Assembly (NCBI GenBank): GCA_947477565.1
Contig: CANJUR010000029.1
Location: forward strand, 1-53,271
From: Deltaproteobacteria bacterium
Lineage (GTDB): Bacteria; Myxococcota_A; Polyangia; Polyangiales; Ga0077539
Reading direction: 5' to 3'
DNA: 53,271 bases
Made by a program: the position numbers and the translations under genes. Below are positions 27,102 to 35,753 of this stretch, piece by piece. Below the pieces are notes generated by a model that ran no database searches, was not told the origin of the DNA, and saw only the letters and a list, made by a program, of their open reading frames with translations. Within the stretch, counting starts at the first letter, position 1. The number at the start of each line of letters is the position of its first letter.

Positions 27102-28361
27102 TCAGCGCGGTTCGTCGATGCCGCGCAGCACGCCCGAGATGCGCCGCCAGATCGCCACGAAGGTCTTCGGCGCCACCCGCGCGCGCTCGCCTTCTTCCAC
27201 ACCTCGCGCGACAAGATCGAGTTCTGTGAGCACCGCGCGGATGTCATCTCGCTGCGCTGCCCCGAGGCGCGTCGCCAGCCGGTCGAGCACGGCGCGCACA
27301 TCCGTCGGCGGCTTCACGCCCACCGCGCGAAGCAGCGCCCCTTCGAGCAGCGCACGCGCCACCAGAGCGGGCAGCAGCAGGTTGGCCCCGGTGGCCGAAA
27401 AGATCGCCACGCGCTCGGTCACGCCTGCGGTCGCCCCCACCGGACCGCGCGGTCCGTAGCGCTCGCTCGGCCGGCGGCCCCAGGTGAGGGCGGCCACGAT
27501 GCAGAGTATCGCCAGCGCCAGCAGGGCCGCGAAGGGCCGTAATACAGCGGTCGAGGCGAGCGCATCCGAGAGCGAACGAAACGCTGTGTTGAGAGTATTG
27601 ACTGCCTCGCGTCGACGGGTACGCGCGCGGGTCCGTCCCTGCCACTGTCCCCGCACGCGAACATCGCCCCACACCATGGTCACCCGCCCGCCCGGCCGCG
27701 CCGCGAGGAAGGCCAACAGGTTGTGCGCAAACTGCCGGTTGCCGGGAAAACGCATCATCGTGTTGATGAGCAGGCTCGGGTCGCCCGCGACGATGAGCTT
27801 CCCCGCATGAATCTGCCCGACGAGCAGCAGTCCCTGACCCTGCCCGACGAACTCGAAGACCGGCCGCAGCCGCGGGTGCGCGAGGGCGACCGGGAGGTTG
27901 GTCACCAGGGCATCGACGTCGAGTGTGAGCGGATGCACCAGACGCGGGCGCGCCATCAGCAGTTCGGGTAGCTCAGGGGTCCGCGGGATTCCCCCCAGCA
28001 CCGGCTCGACGCGAAACTGGAACCAACGCCAGAACTCCTCCGAGGCCCCAAAGTCATCGAGCCAGGCGACGCGACCGCCATCGTCGAGGAAGGCCGAGAC
28101 ATCCGCGAGCCCGAGGCTGTTGCGAGGATGCAGCACCAGGAGCGATCCGCCGCGCGGCAGTTGCGCCCAGTCGAGAGTGCTGGTCGGAAGCAACTCCACC
28201 TCAGCCTCCGCGGCGATGCGCAGCAGTTCGGAGGTTCCGCTCCAAGTGTGCGACTGCGGATCATAGTCGGGAATCGCCCAGGCGAGAGAAGGTATGAACC
28301 CAACGGCGAGCGCGGTCATCCAAAGGATGAATCTGTGACGGAACCCGGCTGGACTGCGCAC
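27102..28361 (-). CDS. DUF4350 domain membrane protein
   Basis: A 419-aa protein that begins at GTG with a signal peptide (LWMTALAVGFIPSLAWA). An extracytoplasmic domain (about 30-260) contains LLVLHPRNSLGLADVSAFLD and GKLIVAGDPSLLINTMM, as in DUF4350 proteins. A membrane helix follows at about 272-292 (LRPFAALLALAILCIVAAL), then a cytoplasmic helical tail. DUF4350 genes are regular companions of MoxR and DUF58 genes, and here the gene leads that operon. Confidence 0.8.
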   Translation of the reverse strand: MRSPAGFRHRFILWMTALAVGFIPSLAWAIPDYDPQSHTWSGTSELLRIAAEAEVELLPTSTLDWAQLPRGGSLLVLHPRNSLGLADVSAFLDDGGRVAWLDDFGASEEFWRWFQFRVEPVLGGIPRTPELPELLMARPRLVHPLTLDVDALVTNLPVALAHPRLRPVFEFVGQGQGLLLVGQIHAGKLIVAGDPSLLINTMMRFPGNRQFAHNLLAFLAARPGGRVTMVWGDVRVRGQWQGRTRARTRRREAVNTLNTAFRSLSDALASTAVLRPFAALLALAILCIVAALTWGRRPSERYGPRGPVGATAGVTERVAIFSATGANLLLPALVARALLEGALLRAVGVKPPTDVRAVLDRLATRLGAAQRDDIRAVLTELDLVARGVEEGERARVAPKTFVAIWRRISGVLRGIDEPR

Positions 28362-28375
28362 GTTTGACTGCTCTC

Positions 28376-28403
28376 TTGATCACCCTAGCTTGATTGCTAT
28401 AGT
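28376..28403 (+). promoter_or_regulatory. Sigma70-like promoter for the 55-aa protein gene
   Basis: TTGATC (28376-28381) and TATAGT (28398-28403) are separated by 16 bp, a good match to -35/-10 consensus in otherwise GC-rich DNA. It points at the small gene starting at 28491, leaving a leader of about 80 nt. Confidence 0.5.
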
Positions 28404-28490
28404 CCTTGCTGAGATCTTGCAGTCGGTAGAGCGTTCCTCAACTTGTCTCCGAACTGGTGCGTCCCAAAGCGCACCTGGGAGGTGCTTCTG

Positions 28491-28658
28491 ATGCTGCCTC
28501 CGTTCATCATCGAAGAGATCCGGCGACGCGAAAACCAACACCGTCGCCGCTATGAGCAGCCACAACTCGAACTCCCGCTCCCTGTGGTGACGCCCAGTTA
28601 CAACCCACCCTCGCGGCGTGACGACGACGACCGCGGGGTGCTGATCATCGACCTCTGA
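28491..28658 (+). CDS. 55-aa small protein, unknown function
   Basis: The protein starts MLPPFIIEEIRRRENQHRRR, continues with a Gln/Leu/Pro stretch (QPQLELPLP) and a basic-acidic turn (RRDDDD), and ends GVLIIDL. GGAGG lies 8 nt before the ATG, and a sigma70-like promoter is upstream, so translation is credible. The N-terminal helix is amphipathic and strongly basic. I have a loose memory of similar IIEEIRRRE openings among small myxobacterial proteins, but I cannot name a family. It is flanked by minus-strand genes on both sides. Confidence 0.65.
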   Translation: MLPPFIIEEIRRRENQHRRRYEQPQLELPLPVVTPSYNPPSRRDDDDRGVLIIDL

Positions 28659-28691
28659 CGGTTCACGCCTCGCTCCAAGGCCTCCCAAAAC

Positions 28692-29561
28692 TCATCCCCA
28701 CCGCGCAAACGCAGCCCAACGCGCGGACAGCTCGTCAATGGTCCACGGCCGACGCGGATCGTCTGCGACTGCGCCGACGCTCTCCTGCACCCGGTAGCGA
28801 GAGACCTTCGTGCCTGCGACGCTCATCACCTCGCCGCTCATCTCACCGCTCGCACCGCTCGCGAGAAACACCACCGCCGGGGCGACAAACGCTGGCCCGT
28901 AGGTCTCCTCCGACAGCCCGCCGCTCGCGAACATCGGCAGGTCGTCGGTCATCCGCGTGCGCGCCACCGGGGCGATCGCGTTCACTCGAATCGCATGTTT
29001 CTTCAACTCGATCGCCATCACGCGGGTGAGTCCGTACACCGCCGCAGCGTTGGCCGCGCCCGGCCCCTGCCCAAGCACGCCGTAGAGACCCGCCGTGGAT
29101 GTCACGGTGACGATCCGGCCACCACGCTTCTGCGCCACCATCCGCCGTGCGGCCGCCTGCGCGATCACAAACAACCCGCGCGCGCCGACCTTCCACACCG
29201 CGTCCAGGTCTTCCGCCGTGGCCTTCAAGAATGTCCGGTCGCGCATCACCCCGGCGCACGCCACCAGCACATCGACCCCGCCCCAGTTCGCCACGGCGAG
29301 ATCGACCACCGCCTGGGCTCCCATGGGCGCACTCACATCCGTGCTCGTCGCGATGGCCTGACCTCCCGCCGCGCGCACCGCTGCCGCTGCCGCCTCAGCC
29401 ACGGCGGCGTCGTCCCCTTCGCCCTCCCGCGAGCACCCGGTGTCTGCGATCACCACTCGCGCGCCCGCTGCCGCCAACGCCAGCGCCGCTGCGCGACCGA
29501 TGCCGCGCCCGCCACCGGTCACCAGGGCCACCTGCCCTGCGAGCCGTCCTCCCGCGATCAT
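28692..29561 (-). CDS. SDR-family protein lacking the catalytic YxxxK
   Basis: A 289-aa short-chain dehydrogenase-like protein. The NAD(P) motif VTGGGRGIGRA (14-24), the ACAG strand end (101-104), the active-site Ser region VTVTSTAGLYG (Ser155) and VNAIAP (193-198) are present. Overall it resembles the SDR domain of multifunctional enzyme 2. However, where the family has NYSAAK the sequence reads NAAAVYGLTR (171-180), so neither the catalytic Tyr nor Lys aligns. It may be a binding protein or use YGLTR as a shifted, Arg-substituted pair. The start overlaps the propeller gene's stop (ATGA). Confidence 0.75.
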   Translation of the reverse strand: MIAGGRLAGQVALVTGGGRGIGRAAALALAAAGARVVIADTGCSREGEGDDAAVAEAAAAAVRAAGGQAIATSTDVSAPMGAQAVVDLAVANWGGVDVLVACAGVMRDRTFLKATAEDLDAVWKVGARGLFVIAQAAARRMVAQKRGGRIVTVTSTAGLYGVLGQGPGAANAAAVYGLTRVMAIELKKHAIRVNAIAPVARTRMTDDLPMFASGGLSEETYGPAFVAPAVVFLASGASGEMSGEVMSVAGTKVSRYRVQESVGAVADDPRRPWTIDELSARWAAFARWG

Positions 29562-31603
29562 CGGCGGTACCGCACGCTGCCGACGCCCACGTTGCCCGCT
29601 TCGTCCGCCGCACGCACCGACAGAACATGCTCGCCCGCCCTCCCCCCGAGGCCCGGCAGCGCTCCCCTGAAGGCCTCTCGCCGCTCGTCAAACAACCCGT
29701 CATCTGCTCGGAGCGCGCGCCACTCGCCACCGTCTACGCTCGCCTCGACCCGAAGAACCACGCTCGCGCCGTCTTCCGCCTCGCCCTGAACGCGCTCCCC
29801 GTCTACCCGCGCCGACACCATCGGGGCAGTGTTGTCCACCAATACGGGCTCGCTCACCCGCACATCGCGCGTCACGCTGTCCTCGGGATTGGCCGCCTCA
29901 TCCGAGGCATCGACCTCAACCCGGTACCAGCCCTCCGCGAGCCCATCCGTCGCCCAATCGAAGGTTGTCCCCGTGAGCCACTCCTGATTGCGCAGGAGAC
30001 CGCGCCAGGTCTGGTCGCCGTCGCCGCGAAAGTAGAGTCGGTAGCGCAGCCCATCGTTGTCTGGGTTCTCCACCTTCCAGGCGAGCTTCAGCACCGACGC
30101 ACGCGCCTCGCCGACCTTCGTCTCAGGCGGCATGGCGCTCAACTCGGTCAGCACCGCCCGTTGGTTCTCCGGCAGGAAAAAAACCGTCACCGCGCGCAAA
30201 ACCGCGTCGGTACCTGCCGGGAAGCGCGAACGCACCTGAAGAAAACGCGATGAAGGGGAGCGCACCGTGATCCCCTCATCGAGCGCCTCCCACACGCTCC
30301 ATGTGGCGTCGGGGAGTTCCGCGTTGCCCGACCGGCTCTCCCAGGCAAACGCCCCCACGCCACGCGCCCGCACGGCGCCCCAGCGCGCCGGAGAGCCGGC
30401 GTCGAGGACCTTGCTGTTCCATGTGGCGCCATTGGGGGCCCGGTCGTGCACCTGGTAGAAGACACCCGTGTCCGCGGTCGCGAACATTCGCGTGCGACCG
30501 GTGAGCGCCAACGCCGTCACCCCCGCCTCATCGACATCGTGCACCACGCGAACAGTGCGATCGCCTGCGACCGCGAGCACTCGCCCCCCAACACCGAGTC
30601 CCAGCCAGATCTCGCGACGGCGCGGGTCCCACTGCACCGAGTTCAGGTGTGAGTCCGCGTTCGCATACACCCGCTCCGCCAGGCCCGACGGACGAATGCG
30701 GTAGAGCGTCCCTCGCCCCGGTCGCGCTCGCGGCACGGCAGGCCCACCCGCCGCCGGCGCGCGCGACTGCGCCACCGTGCGACGCGGCGCATCCGGTGCC
30801 TCGGAGAACTCATTGGCAATCGCCACGATCTCGTCTCCAGCCACCGCGAGACCCTTCACTTCATCGCCACTGAGCCGCGCAATCACCCGGGGTCGCCCTG
30901 TCACGGGCAGCCCGTAGACCACCGCGTGGCCGCCGCCAGCGCCAACGATCACCTCGCCGTCATCACGCAACGCCATCGCGTAGAGGTGCGCCTCTTCGCT
31001 GTCGAAGAGCACCGTCGCGGCCTCGCTCGCCGCCCGCCGGGTATCGACAGAGAAGAGCTTCCCTTCTGGCCCGGTGGCACACAGCAGGACATGCCGCCGC
31101 GCGTCCCAGGCGACGCCCCAAACGTGTTGCACACCGGGCAATTCCGCGACCAGCACCGGTGCCTGCAGCAACTCTCCCTGCGGCGGAACAAGCCGATACA
31201 CCCGCCCATCGGGCAACGTACCTGCGTAGATCGCGCCGTCCTCCGCGCGCGTGAGCGATGTCACCACCACGGCGCCAGTATCTGCCCAGCGGGTCGCGTG
31301 CCCGTTCTCGATGCGATAGACGCGTCCCTCGACCCCGGTGCCCGCGAGCACCGCGCCGTCGCCGAGATCGAGCAGCGACCACACGCTGCCCACCGGCTCG
31401 GGCGGTGAGATGCGAGCGATCTCCTCGCCGAGCACCACCGTTCCGTCGCTCGTCACCGCGACACGATCGAGCACCCCGGCGGACAGTTCGATCGCGGAAT
31501 CGAGCGTCGTAGAGCGTGTCGAGACGCTCTCGCCCTCGATCGCGAACGCCATCACCATCCCCGCTGCGAGCCCCGCGAAAGCGAGCCACACCCTCCTCGT
31601 CAC
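29558..31603 (-). CDS. Secreted beta-propeller protein with C-terminal Ig-like domain
   Basis: A 681-aa protein with an N-terminal signal peptide (WLAFAGLAAGMVMAFA). Repeats such as GSVWSLLDLGDGAVLAGTG, GAIYAGTLPDGRVYRL and REIWLGLGVGGRVLAV mark a propeller over about 55-385. A fibronectin/Ig-like C-terminal part (about 500-681) includes WYRVEVDASDEAANPED and EHVLSVRAADEAGN. GTG 31603 overlaps the stop of the S55 peptidase gene (GTGA), so translation is coupled. It is presumably a surface partner or substrate of that peptidase; this is inference from adjacency. Confidence 0.75.
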   Translation of the reverse strand: MTRRVWLAFAGLAAGMVMAFAIEGESVSTRSTTLDSAIELSAGVLDRVAVTSDGTVVLGEEIARISPPEPVGSVWSLLDLGDGAVLAGTGVEGRVYRIENGHATRWADTGAVVVTSLTRAEDGAIYAGTLPDGRVYRLVPPQGELLQAPVLVAELPGVQHVWGVAWDARRHVLLCATGPEGKLFSVDTRRAASEAATVLFDSEEAHLYAMALRDDGEVIVGAGGGHAVVYGLPVTGRPRVIARLSGDEVKGLAVAGDEIVAIANEFSEAPDAPRRTVAQSRAPAAGGPAVPRARPGRGTLYRIRPSGLAERVYANADSHLNSVQWDPRRREIWLGLGVGGRVLAVAGDRTVRVVHDVDEAGVTALALTGRTRMFATADTGVFYQVHDRAPNGATWNSKVLDAGSPARWGAVRARGVGAFAWESRSGNAELPDATWSVWEALDEGITVRSPSSRFLQVRSRFPAGTDAVLRAVTVFFLPENQRAVLTELSAMPPETKVGEARASVLKLAWKVENPDNDGLRYRLYFRGDGDQTWRGLLRNQEWLTGTTFDWATDGLAEGWYRVEVDASDEAANPEDSVTRDVRVSEPVLVDNTAPMVSARVDGERVQGEAEDGASVVLRVEASVDGGEWRALRADDGLFDERREAFRGALPGLGGRAGEHVLSVRAADEAGNVGVGSVRYRR

Positions 31604-33429
31604 AGCCTCACCTCGCGCACGCGCAGCCTCACCCGATCACGCCCCAACACCACCCGCCCGACCGGCACCACTGTCCGTCGGTAGTTCATAAACGGCTCGC
31701 CGCTCTCCGTGCCCACGGACGGCCGCAGCGTGTCCAGGGCCGACGCCGGCAGGTTGGGGATCACCCGCCCACGCAGGGTCACACCCTGCCCCGGCATTCG
31801 CATGCTCACCACCAGCGCATCATCGGGGAAGCGCGTCGCCACGTTACGAATCAGGTCATCGAGGGACTCGGGCTCCGCCAAATCTGGCACCACCTCGTTG
31901 CCTCCCGCGATCTCCAGGTCGAGTTCGCGCCCCGCCAATTCGCGCGGAACTTCCAGCCGCACCGTGTGCATCTCCGGCCCTGCGCCGTAGCGCCCGAGGA
32001 GCACCCGTAGTTCAACGGTGCTCCCCGGATCGACCTCTGCAGAACTCACTGACACCGAGCGCACGTAGGAGAAGTCCCGCTGCCAACGCAGGGTCAGATC
32101 GACCTCGATGCGATCCACCGGGACGACGCCGAAGGCGTTATCCACGACTCGCGTGAGAAGCTCGAAGCCACCCGGCGCCGGCAGCGAGCGCACGCCTTCC
32201 GCGCCTGCTCCGTGCTCGGTGAACTCCACCGGCTCGCGCCCCCGTAGGAACACCCGCGACCGCACCGTCCACGCCGCATCGGCCATGTCACTGACGGTAT
32301 CCTCGAGGGCTGACTCCACCACGCTCGCCGCGAGCCGTGCGGCCATCGGACGCTGGCCCGCGAGGGTGACGTTCCAGTCTGTGTGTGGCGCGCCCTCGAC
32401 GCCGTGAATGCTCACGCGCATCGGGATGGTCGGCGCAACCGCGTGCGCATCGACCACCACCGCGGCCCCGCGATCGTTCACCAGCGCCCCGAGCGCCCGC
32501 ACGGGCTCGGAGATCTTGAACGAGCGACGCTCGCTTGCGAGAATCCACATCACCCGCGCAATGGCCGCCGGAAACGCCGTTTCTCCGAGGCCCATCATCG
32601 GGTGTCCGAAGGCCAGGATACCGTCCGGAGTGACCAGCGTGACGGTCCCGGTGACGTTACCCGAGATGTCTCCCTGGACCATCCGGACACCGATGGCGCC
32701 GCCGTTTTCGTAGCGGGTCGGCGCATCGTCCGGGGGTTGCGCGGCCCCACCGCCGCCGGCGCCTTGCAGCGGCACGATACCAAAAGGCGCGAGCGCCTCG
32801 GCAAGGTGCAACGTGGCCCGGGTCCCCATCCCTGTGACAGCCATCGGGGTCATCGCCGGGACGAGCGAACCGTACGCAGTAGCGACCGGCGAACGGTGCG
32901 CAAGGGCGCTTTGCGAGAGCGACTCCCATCGGGCGTGCGGTACCGTGATCGGGGTGGGGCCGATGTCGAACGGAATGCCGCTACCCGGAATGATCCCCGA
33001 CGGGGTCCGACGAGGGCGGCGCAGCTCGGCGAGCATCGAGGCGATGGGGGTCACTCCCGCGACCGGATCACGCCCGAATTCCCATCCGTACGCGTAAGCC
33101 CCGATGAGTTTACCCTCGATGAATACGGGCGAGCCTGACATGCCACCGACGGTGCCCGCGTGCTCCAGCGTCGGGTGCGTCGGGCGGATCAACACCAGGT
33201 CCATGTGCGGCCGAAAGTGATGGATCGTGTCGAGCACCTCGACGTCGAAGCGCTCCGGGCGCGTTCCACGAAATACCGTCAGCCCATAGCCCCGCATGCC
33301 GGGCCGGAGGTCTTCCACCGCCATCGTCTCGACCCCGGGAATCGTCAGCCGCGGAACCTGTGCGAGCAGCGCCCCCGCGGCGACCACGATACTCGCAACA
33401 CAGGCCGCCGCCGCCGAGAGGTAACGCAC
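31600..33429 (-). CDS. SpoIVB-type S55 serine peptidase-like protein
   Basis: A 609-aa exported protein that begins at GTG with a signal peptide (ending near LLAQ, residue 24). The S55 signature is clear: LRPGMRGYGLTVFRGTRPER, then GTVGGMSGSPVFIEGKLIGA with the expected catalytic Ser98, then AGVTPI and later FGHPMMGLGE. His70/His71 in the TIHHFRPH stretch are candidate active-site partners. SpoIVB itself triggers sigma-K activation in Bacillus spores, while Gram-negative homologues are longer and uncharacterised. The gene lies 9 bp after the TPR/barrel gene and is coupled to the propeller gene. Confidence 0.82.
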   Translation of the reverse strand: MRYLSAAAACVASIVVAAGALLAQVPRLTIPGVETMAVEDLRPGMRGYGLTVFRGTRPERFDVEVLDTIHHFRPHMDLVLIRPTHPTLEHAGTVGGMSGSPVFIEGKLIGAYAYGWEFGRDPVAGVTPIASMLAELRRPRRTPSGIIPGSGIPFDIGPTPITVPHARWESLSQSALAHRSPVATAYGSLVPAMTPMAVTGMGTRATLHLAEALAPFGIVPLQGAGGGGAAQPPDDAPTRYENGGAIGVRMVQGDISGNVTGTVTLVTPDGILAFGHPMMGLGETAFPAAIARVMWILASERRSFKISEPVRALGALVNDRGAAVVVDAHAVAPTIPMRVSIHGVEGAPHTDWNVTLAGQRPMAARLAASVVESALEDTVSDMADAAWTVRSRVFLRGREPVEFTEHGAGAEGVRSLPAPGGFELLTRVVDNAFGVVPVDRIEVDLTLRWQRDFSYVRSVSVSSAEVDPGSTVELRVLLGRYGAGPEMHTVRLEVPRELAGRELDLEIAGGNEVVPDLAEPESLDDLIRNVATRFPDDALVVSMRMPGQGVTLRGRVIPNLPASALDTLRPSVGTESGEPFMNYRRTVVPVGRVVLGRDRVRLRVREVRL

Positions 33430-33438
33430 GCGCTGCTC

Positions 33439-34722
33439 CTATGGACCGATGCCATATCCGATGTCGAGTCCGAGAAAACCACCGATCGCGGAGGCATCAC
33501 CGGTGAGGTGCCCACAGGGCGAATCGCCAAAAATCGAGCCCGTCGTCGAGGCGCAGGTCACCGCCTGTCCGCCCGTGGCGGCGCGCAGATCTGAGCGGTT
33601 GACAAGCCATCGAAGGCCCGCGGTCAGCCGCAGAGAGAAGTGATCACCGAGACGCCACTCGTGACTCGTGCCGACATCGAGCGACACCGTGGTGACATGC
33701 GCGACGTGTGTCTCCCCTGCAGGGCCGCAGTCGGTGATGCAACCGATTTCCAGGCCTGTCAGGTTCAGCCCCGGCCCAACGAAGAGCCCTATCGCGTAGA
33801 TCGAGGGCGCAGCCAGCGGCACCCGCGCGTGGGCGTGCAGGACAAACCCCTCACCGTACGCACTCGGCCCACCGGCCGCGAGCTCGAGTCCAAACCAGCG
33901 TTGCGGAAAGTAGCGCATCGAGACCGACAGGATTCCAACAGGCGACCCGCCGCCGACTCCAAGCGCGAGGGTGAACGGACGTCGCTCCCACACCGACGGC
34001 GGCGCCGCGATACCCTGCGCGGCCCAATCGACCCAACGCCCACCCGGTCCAGGACGGGCAACCCAGTGACCGAAGGATTGCGCGCGCGAGGGCGCGGTGG
34101 TTCGCACCGGTGCCGCCACGGGATCAGGGGTGGTCGGGGTCAGCGCGATGTCCACACGGATGCGCTCGCCCTCATAGAAGGCGCCCTCCCGGCGCTGCGA
34201 ATCGCCCGCGCGGCCTCGGATATCGACCACATGGTTGCCGGGATTGACGACGATCTCCTGACCGAGCAACGCGAGGCTCTGCGGATGACCATCGAGCATG
34301 AAGCCCTGCGGATCGTCGCCGGAGACAACGATCTGAAGGCGTGCAAGTCGCTGCGAGATCGCGGCGATTTCGTCGGTGGCCGCGGCCAGGCGGGCCCGGT
34401 CCGCCGCCACCGAAGGATCGCGCGCGAACTGCCGGAAGTGCTCGACGGCCTCCACAAGGTGTCCGTCGCTACGGCAGGCGAGCGCGAGATTGAAGCGAAC
34501 AAGCGGTGCAGGACGTATCGAGAGCACCCGCGTGAAGCGGATACGCGCCTCTTCCCAGCGTCCGGCCTCTGCGGCCTCTACGCCTTCGCGAAAGAGTCGG
34601 CGCGCCAGTTCTACCGCCTCTGGACTCGGCGCCTCCTGAACCTGCCCGAAGGCCCTTGAGGTGCCGACGACACCGACCAACTGGAGAGAAGCAGCGACAA
34701 CGATCGCGCGAGCGCGGAGCAT
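33439..34722 (-). CDS. TPR/PEGA-like protein with C-terminal outer-membrane barrel
   Basis: A 427-aa protein with a signal peptide (to about residue 26). A TPR-like helical region (about 35-125, ARRLFREGVEAAEAGRWEEA) is followed by a PEGA-like beta segment (about 130-190, QGFMLDGHPQSL...VVNPGNHVVDIRG). A C-terminal region of alternating strands (about 250-427), ending in GFLGLDIGYGIGP, suggests a small outer-membrane barrel. This combination is common in myxobacteria. It is the first gene of a four-gene operon and diverges from the barrel gene at 34788. Confidence 0.7.
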   Translation of the reverse strand: MLRARAIVVAASLQLVGVVGTSRAFGQVQEAPSPEAVELARRLFREGVEAAEAGRWEEARIRFTRVLSIRPAPLVRFNLALACRSDGHLVEAVEHFRQFARDPSVAADRARLAAATDEIAAISQRLARLQIVVSGDDPQGFMLDGHPQSLALLGQEIVVNPGNHVVDIRGRAGDSQRREGAFYEGERIRVDIALTPTTPDPVAAPVRTTAPSRAQSFGHWVARPGPGGRWVDWAAQGIAAPPSVWERRPFTLALGVGGGSPVGILSVSMRYFPQRWFGLELAAGGPSAYGEGFVLHAHARVPLAAPSIYAIGLFVGPGLNLTGLEIGCITDCGPAGETHVAHVTTVSLDVGTSHEWRLGDHFSLRLTAGLRWLVNRSDLRAATGGQAVTCASTTGSIFGDSPCGHLTGDASAIGGFLGLDIGYGIGP

Positions 34723-34787
34723 AGGCCGACGACGCTACACCAGCGGCCGAACTACCGCCCGTAGCGATTGGTGTACGTTGCGCGACC

Positions 34788-35753
34788 ATGCGCCGCTTCC
34801 TCGCGCTTTCCATCGCCCTTGGTCTCCTCGGATCATTCATCGTGTGCCCTTCGAAGGCACTGGCGCAGCCCGGTCCCACGCCGGGCCGTCGCGTACGTCC
34901 GCCGCGCCCGGTGTCCTCGCCATCGGTGCTAGACGACGGGATCACGGTCGCGCACGCGGTCCCGCTCTCGTCGTCGATGCCGACTCTTCTTCTCGAGGTT
35001 CCGTTGCCACGCGTGGACGATCGGGCGTCGCCTGAATGGCGCTACCCCGGCATCGACATCTCCGTAGGCACGCGGGTTTTCACGCGCTCGTTGAGTTGGA
35101 GCGGTGACACCACCCAGGCGATGCGCCCGTACGATTCGTCCGCCGCGCCCACGCTTCGTCTCGGGGTCGAACTCTTCCCGGGCGCGATCACCGACTCACG
35201 CGTCGCTCGACTGTTCGGTGTGGTGCTTCAATACGATAGGGCCATCGCTTTGATCACGGTCGATATGCGTGGGCGCAACTACGAAACCTCCAGTTCGTCG
35301 TTCTTGGCGGGCGTCAAGGTGCGGGCGCCGTTCGACACCGAACGCCACGAAATTGCCGTGATTCTGTCCTTCCGTCGGCAAGATTTCACGGTTCGGGCGG
35401 AAGGAGATATGCCGGTCAATGGCGCCCCGGATCTGGGCTACGCATCATTGCAGTTGGGCATCGCATCGCGCTGGCAGCTATCGCATCGAGTCGCACTCTC
35501 GCTCGACGCGGCATACCTCGCAGTGCTGGATACCGGACAGCTCGCGGCGGTCTTCCCGCACACCAGCAGCTTCGGCGTAGACATCGTAGCGGGTGTCGCC
35601 GTAGCCATCGCATTGGGCATCGAGGTGCGGGCCGGTTTAGACTTCCGATCGTATTTCCACGCCCTCAACCCTGAGCCGGGTGACCGCTATTCTCTCACCG
35701 GCGCGACCGACCAGCAGCTGGCCGGTTGGCTCGCCATCGGAGTGCGCCGATGA
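34788..35753 (+). CDS. Outer-membrane beta-barrel-like protein
   Basis: A 321-aa protein with a signal peptide ending near SKALAQ (residue 26) and a Pro-rich linker. From about residue 85 it has alternating amphipathic strands typical of a barrel (IDISVGTRVF, TLRLGVELFPG, LGYASLQLGIASRW, RVALSLDAAYLAVL, IEVRAGLDFRSY). The end (WLAIGVRR) lacks a classical terminal Phe. No specific family is recognised. Its stop overlaps the start of the EEP gene (ATGA), an odd pairing for an outer-membrane protein. Confidence 0.65.
   Translation: MRRFLALSIALGLLGSFIVCPSKALAQPGPTPGRRVRPPRPVSSPSVLDDGITVAHAVPLSSSMPTLLLEVPLPRVDDRASPEWRYPGIDISVGTRVFTRSLSWSGDTTQAMRPYDSSAAPTLRLGVELFPGAITDSRVARLFGVVLQYDRAIALITVDMRGRNYETSSSSFLAGVKVRAPFDTERHEIAVILSFRRQDFTVRAEGDMPVNGAPDLGYASLQLGIASRWQLSHRVALSLDAAYLAVLDTGQLAAVFPHTSSFGVDIVAGVAVAIALGIEVRAGLDFRSYFHALNPEPGDRYSLTGATDQQLAGWLAIGVRR

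Noticed and set aside
28424..28475. tRNA-like sequence (GTCGGTAGAGCG)
   Set aside because: Only a D-arm resemblance; no GTTCGAATCC-type T-arm, anticodon stem or acceptor stem pairs could be found.
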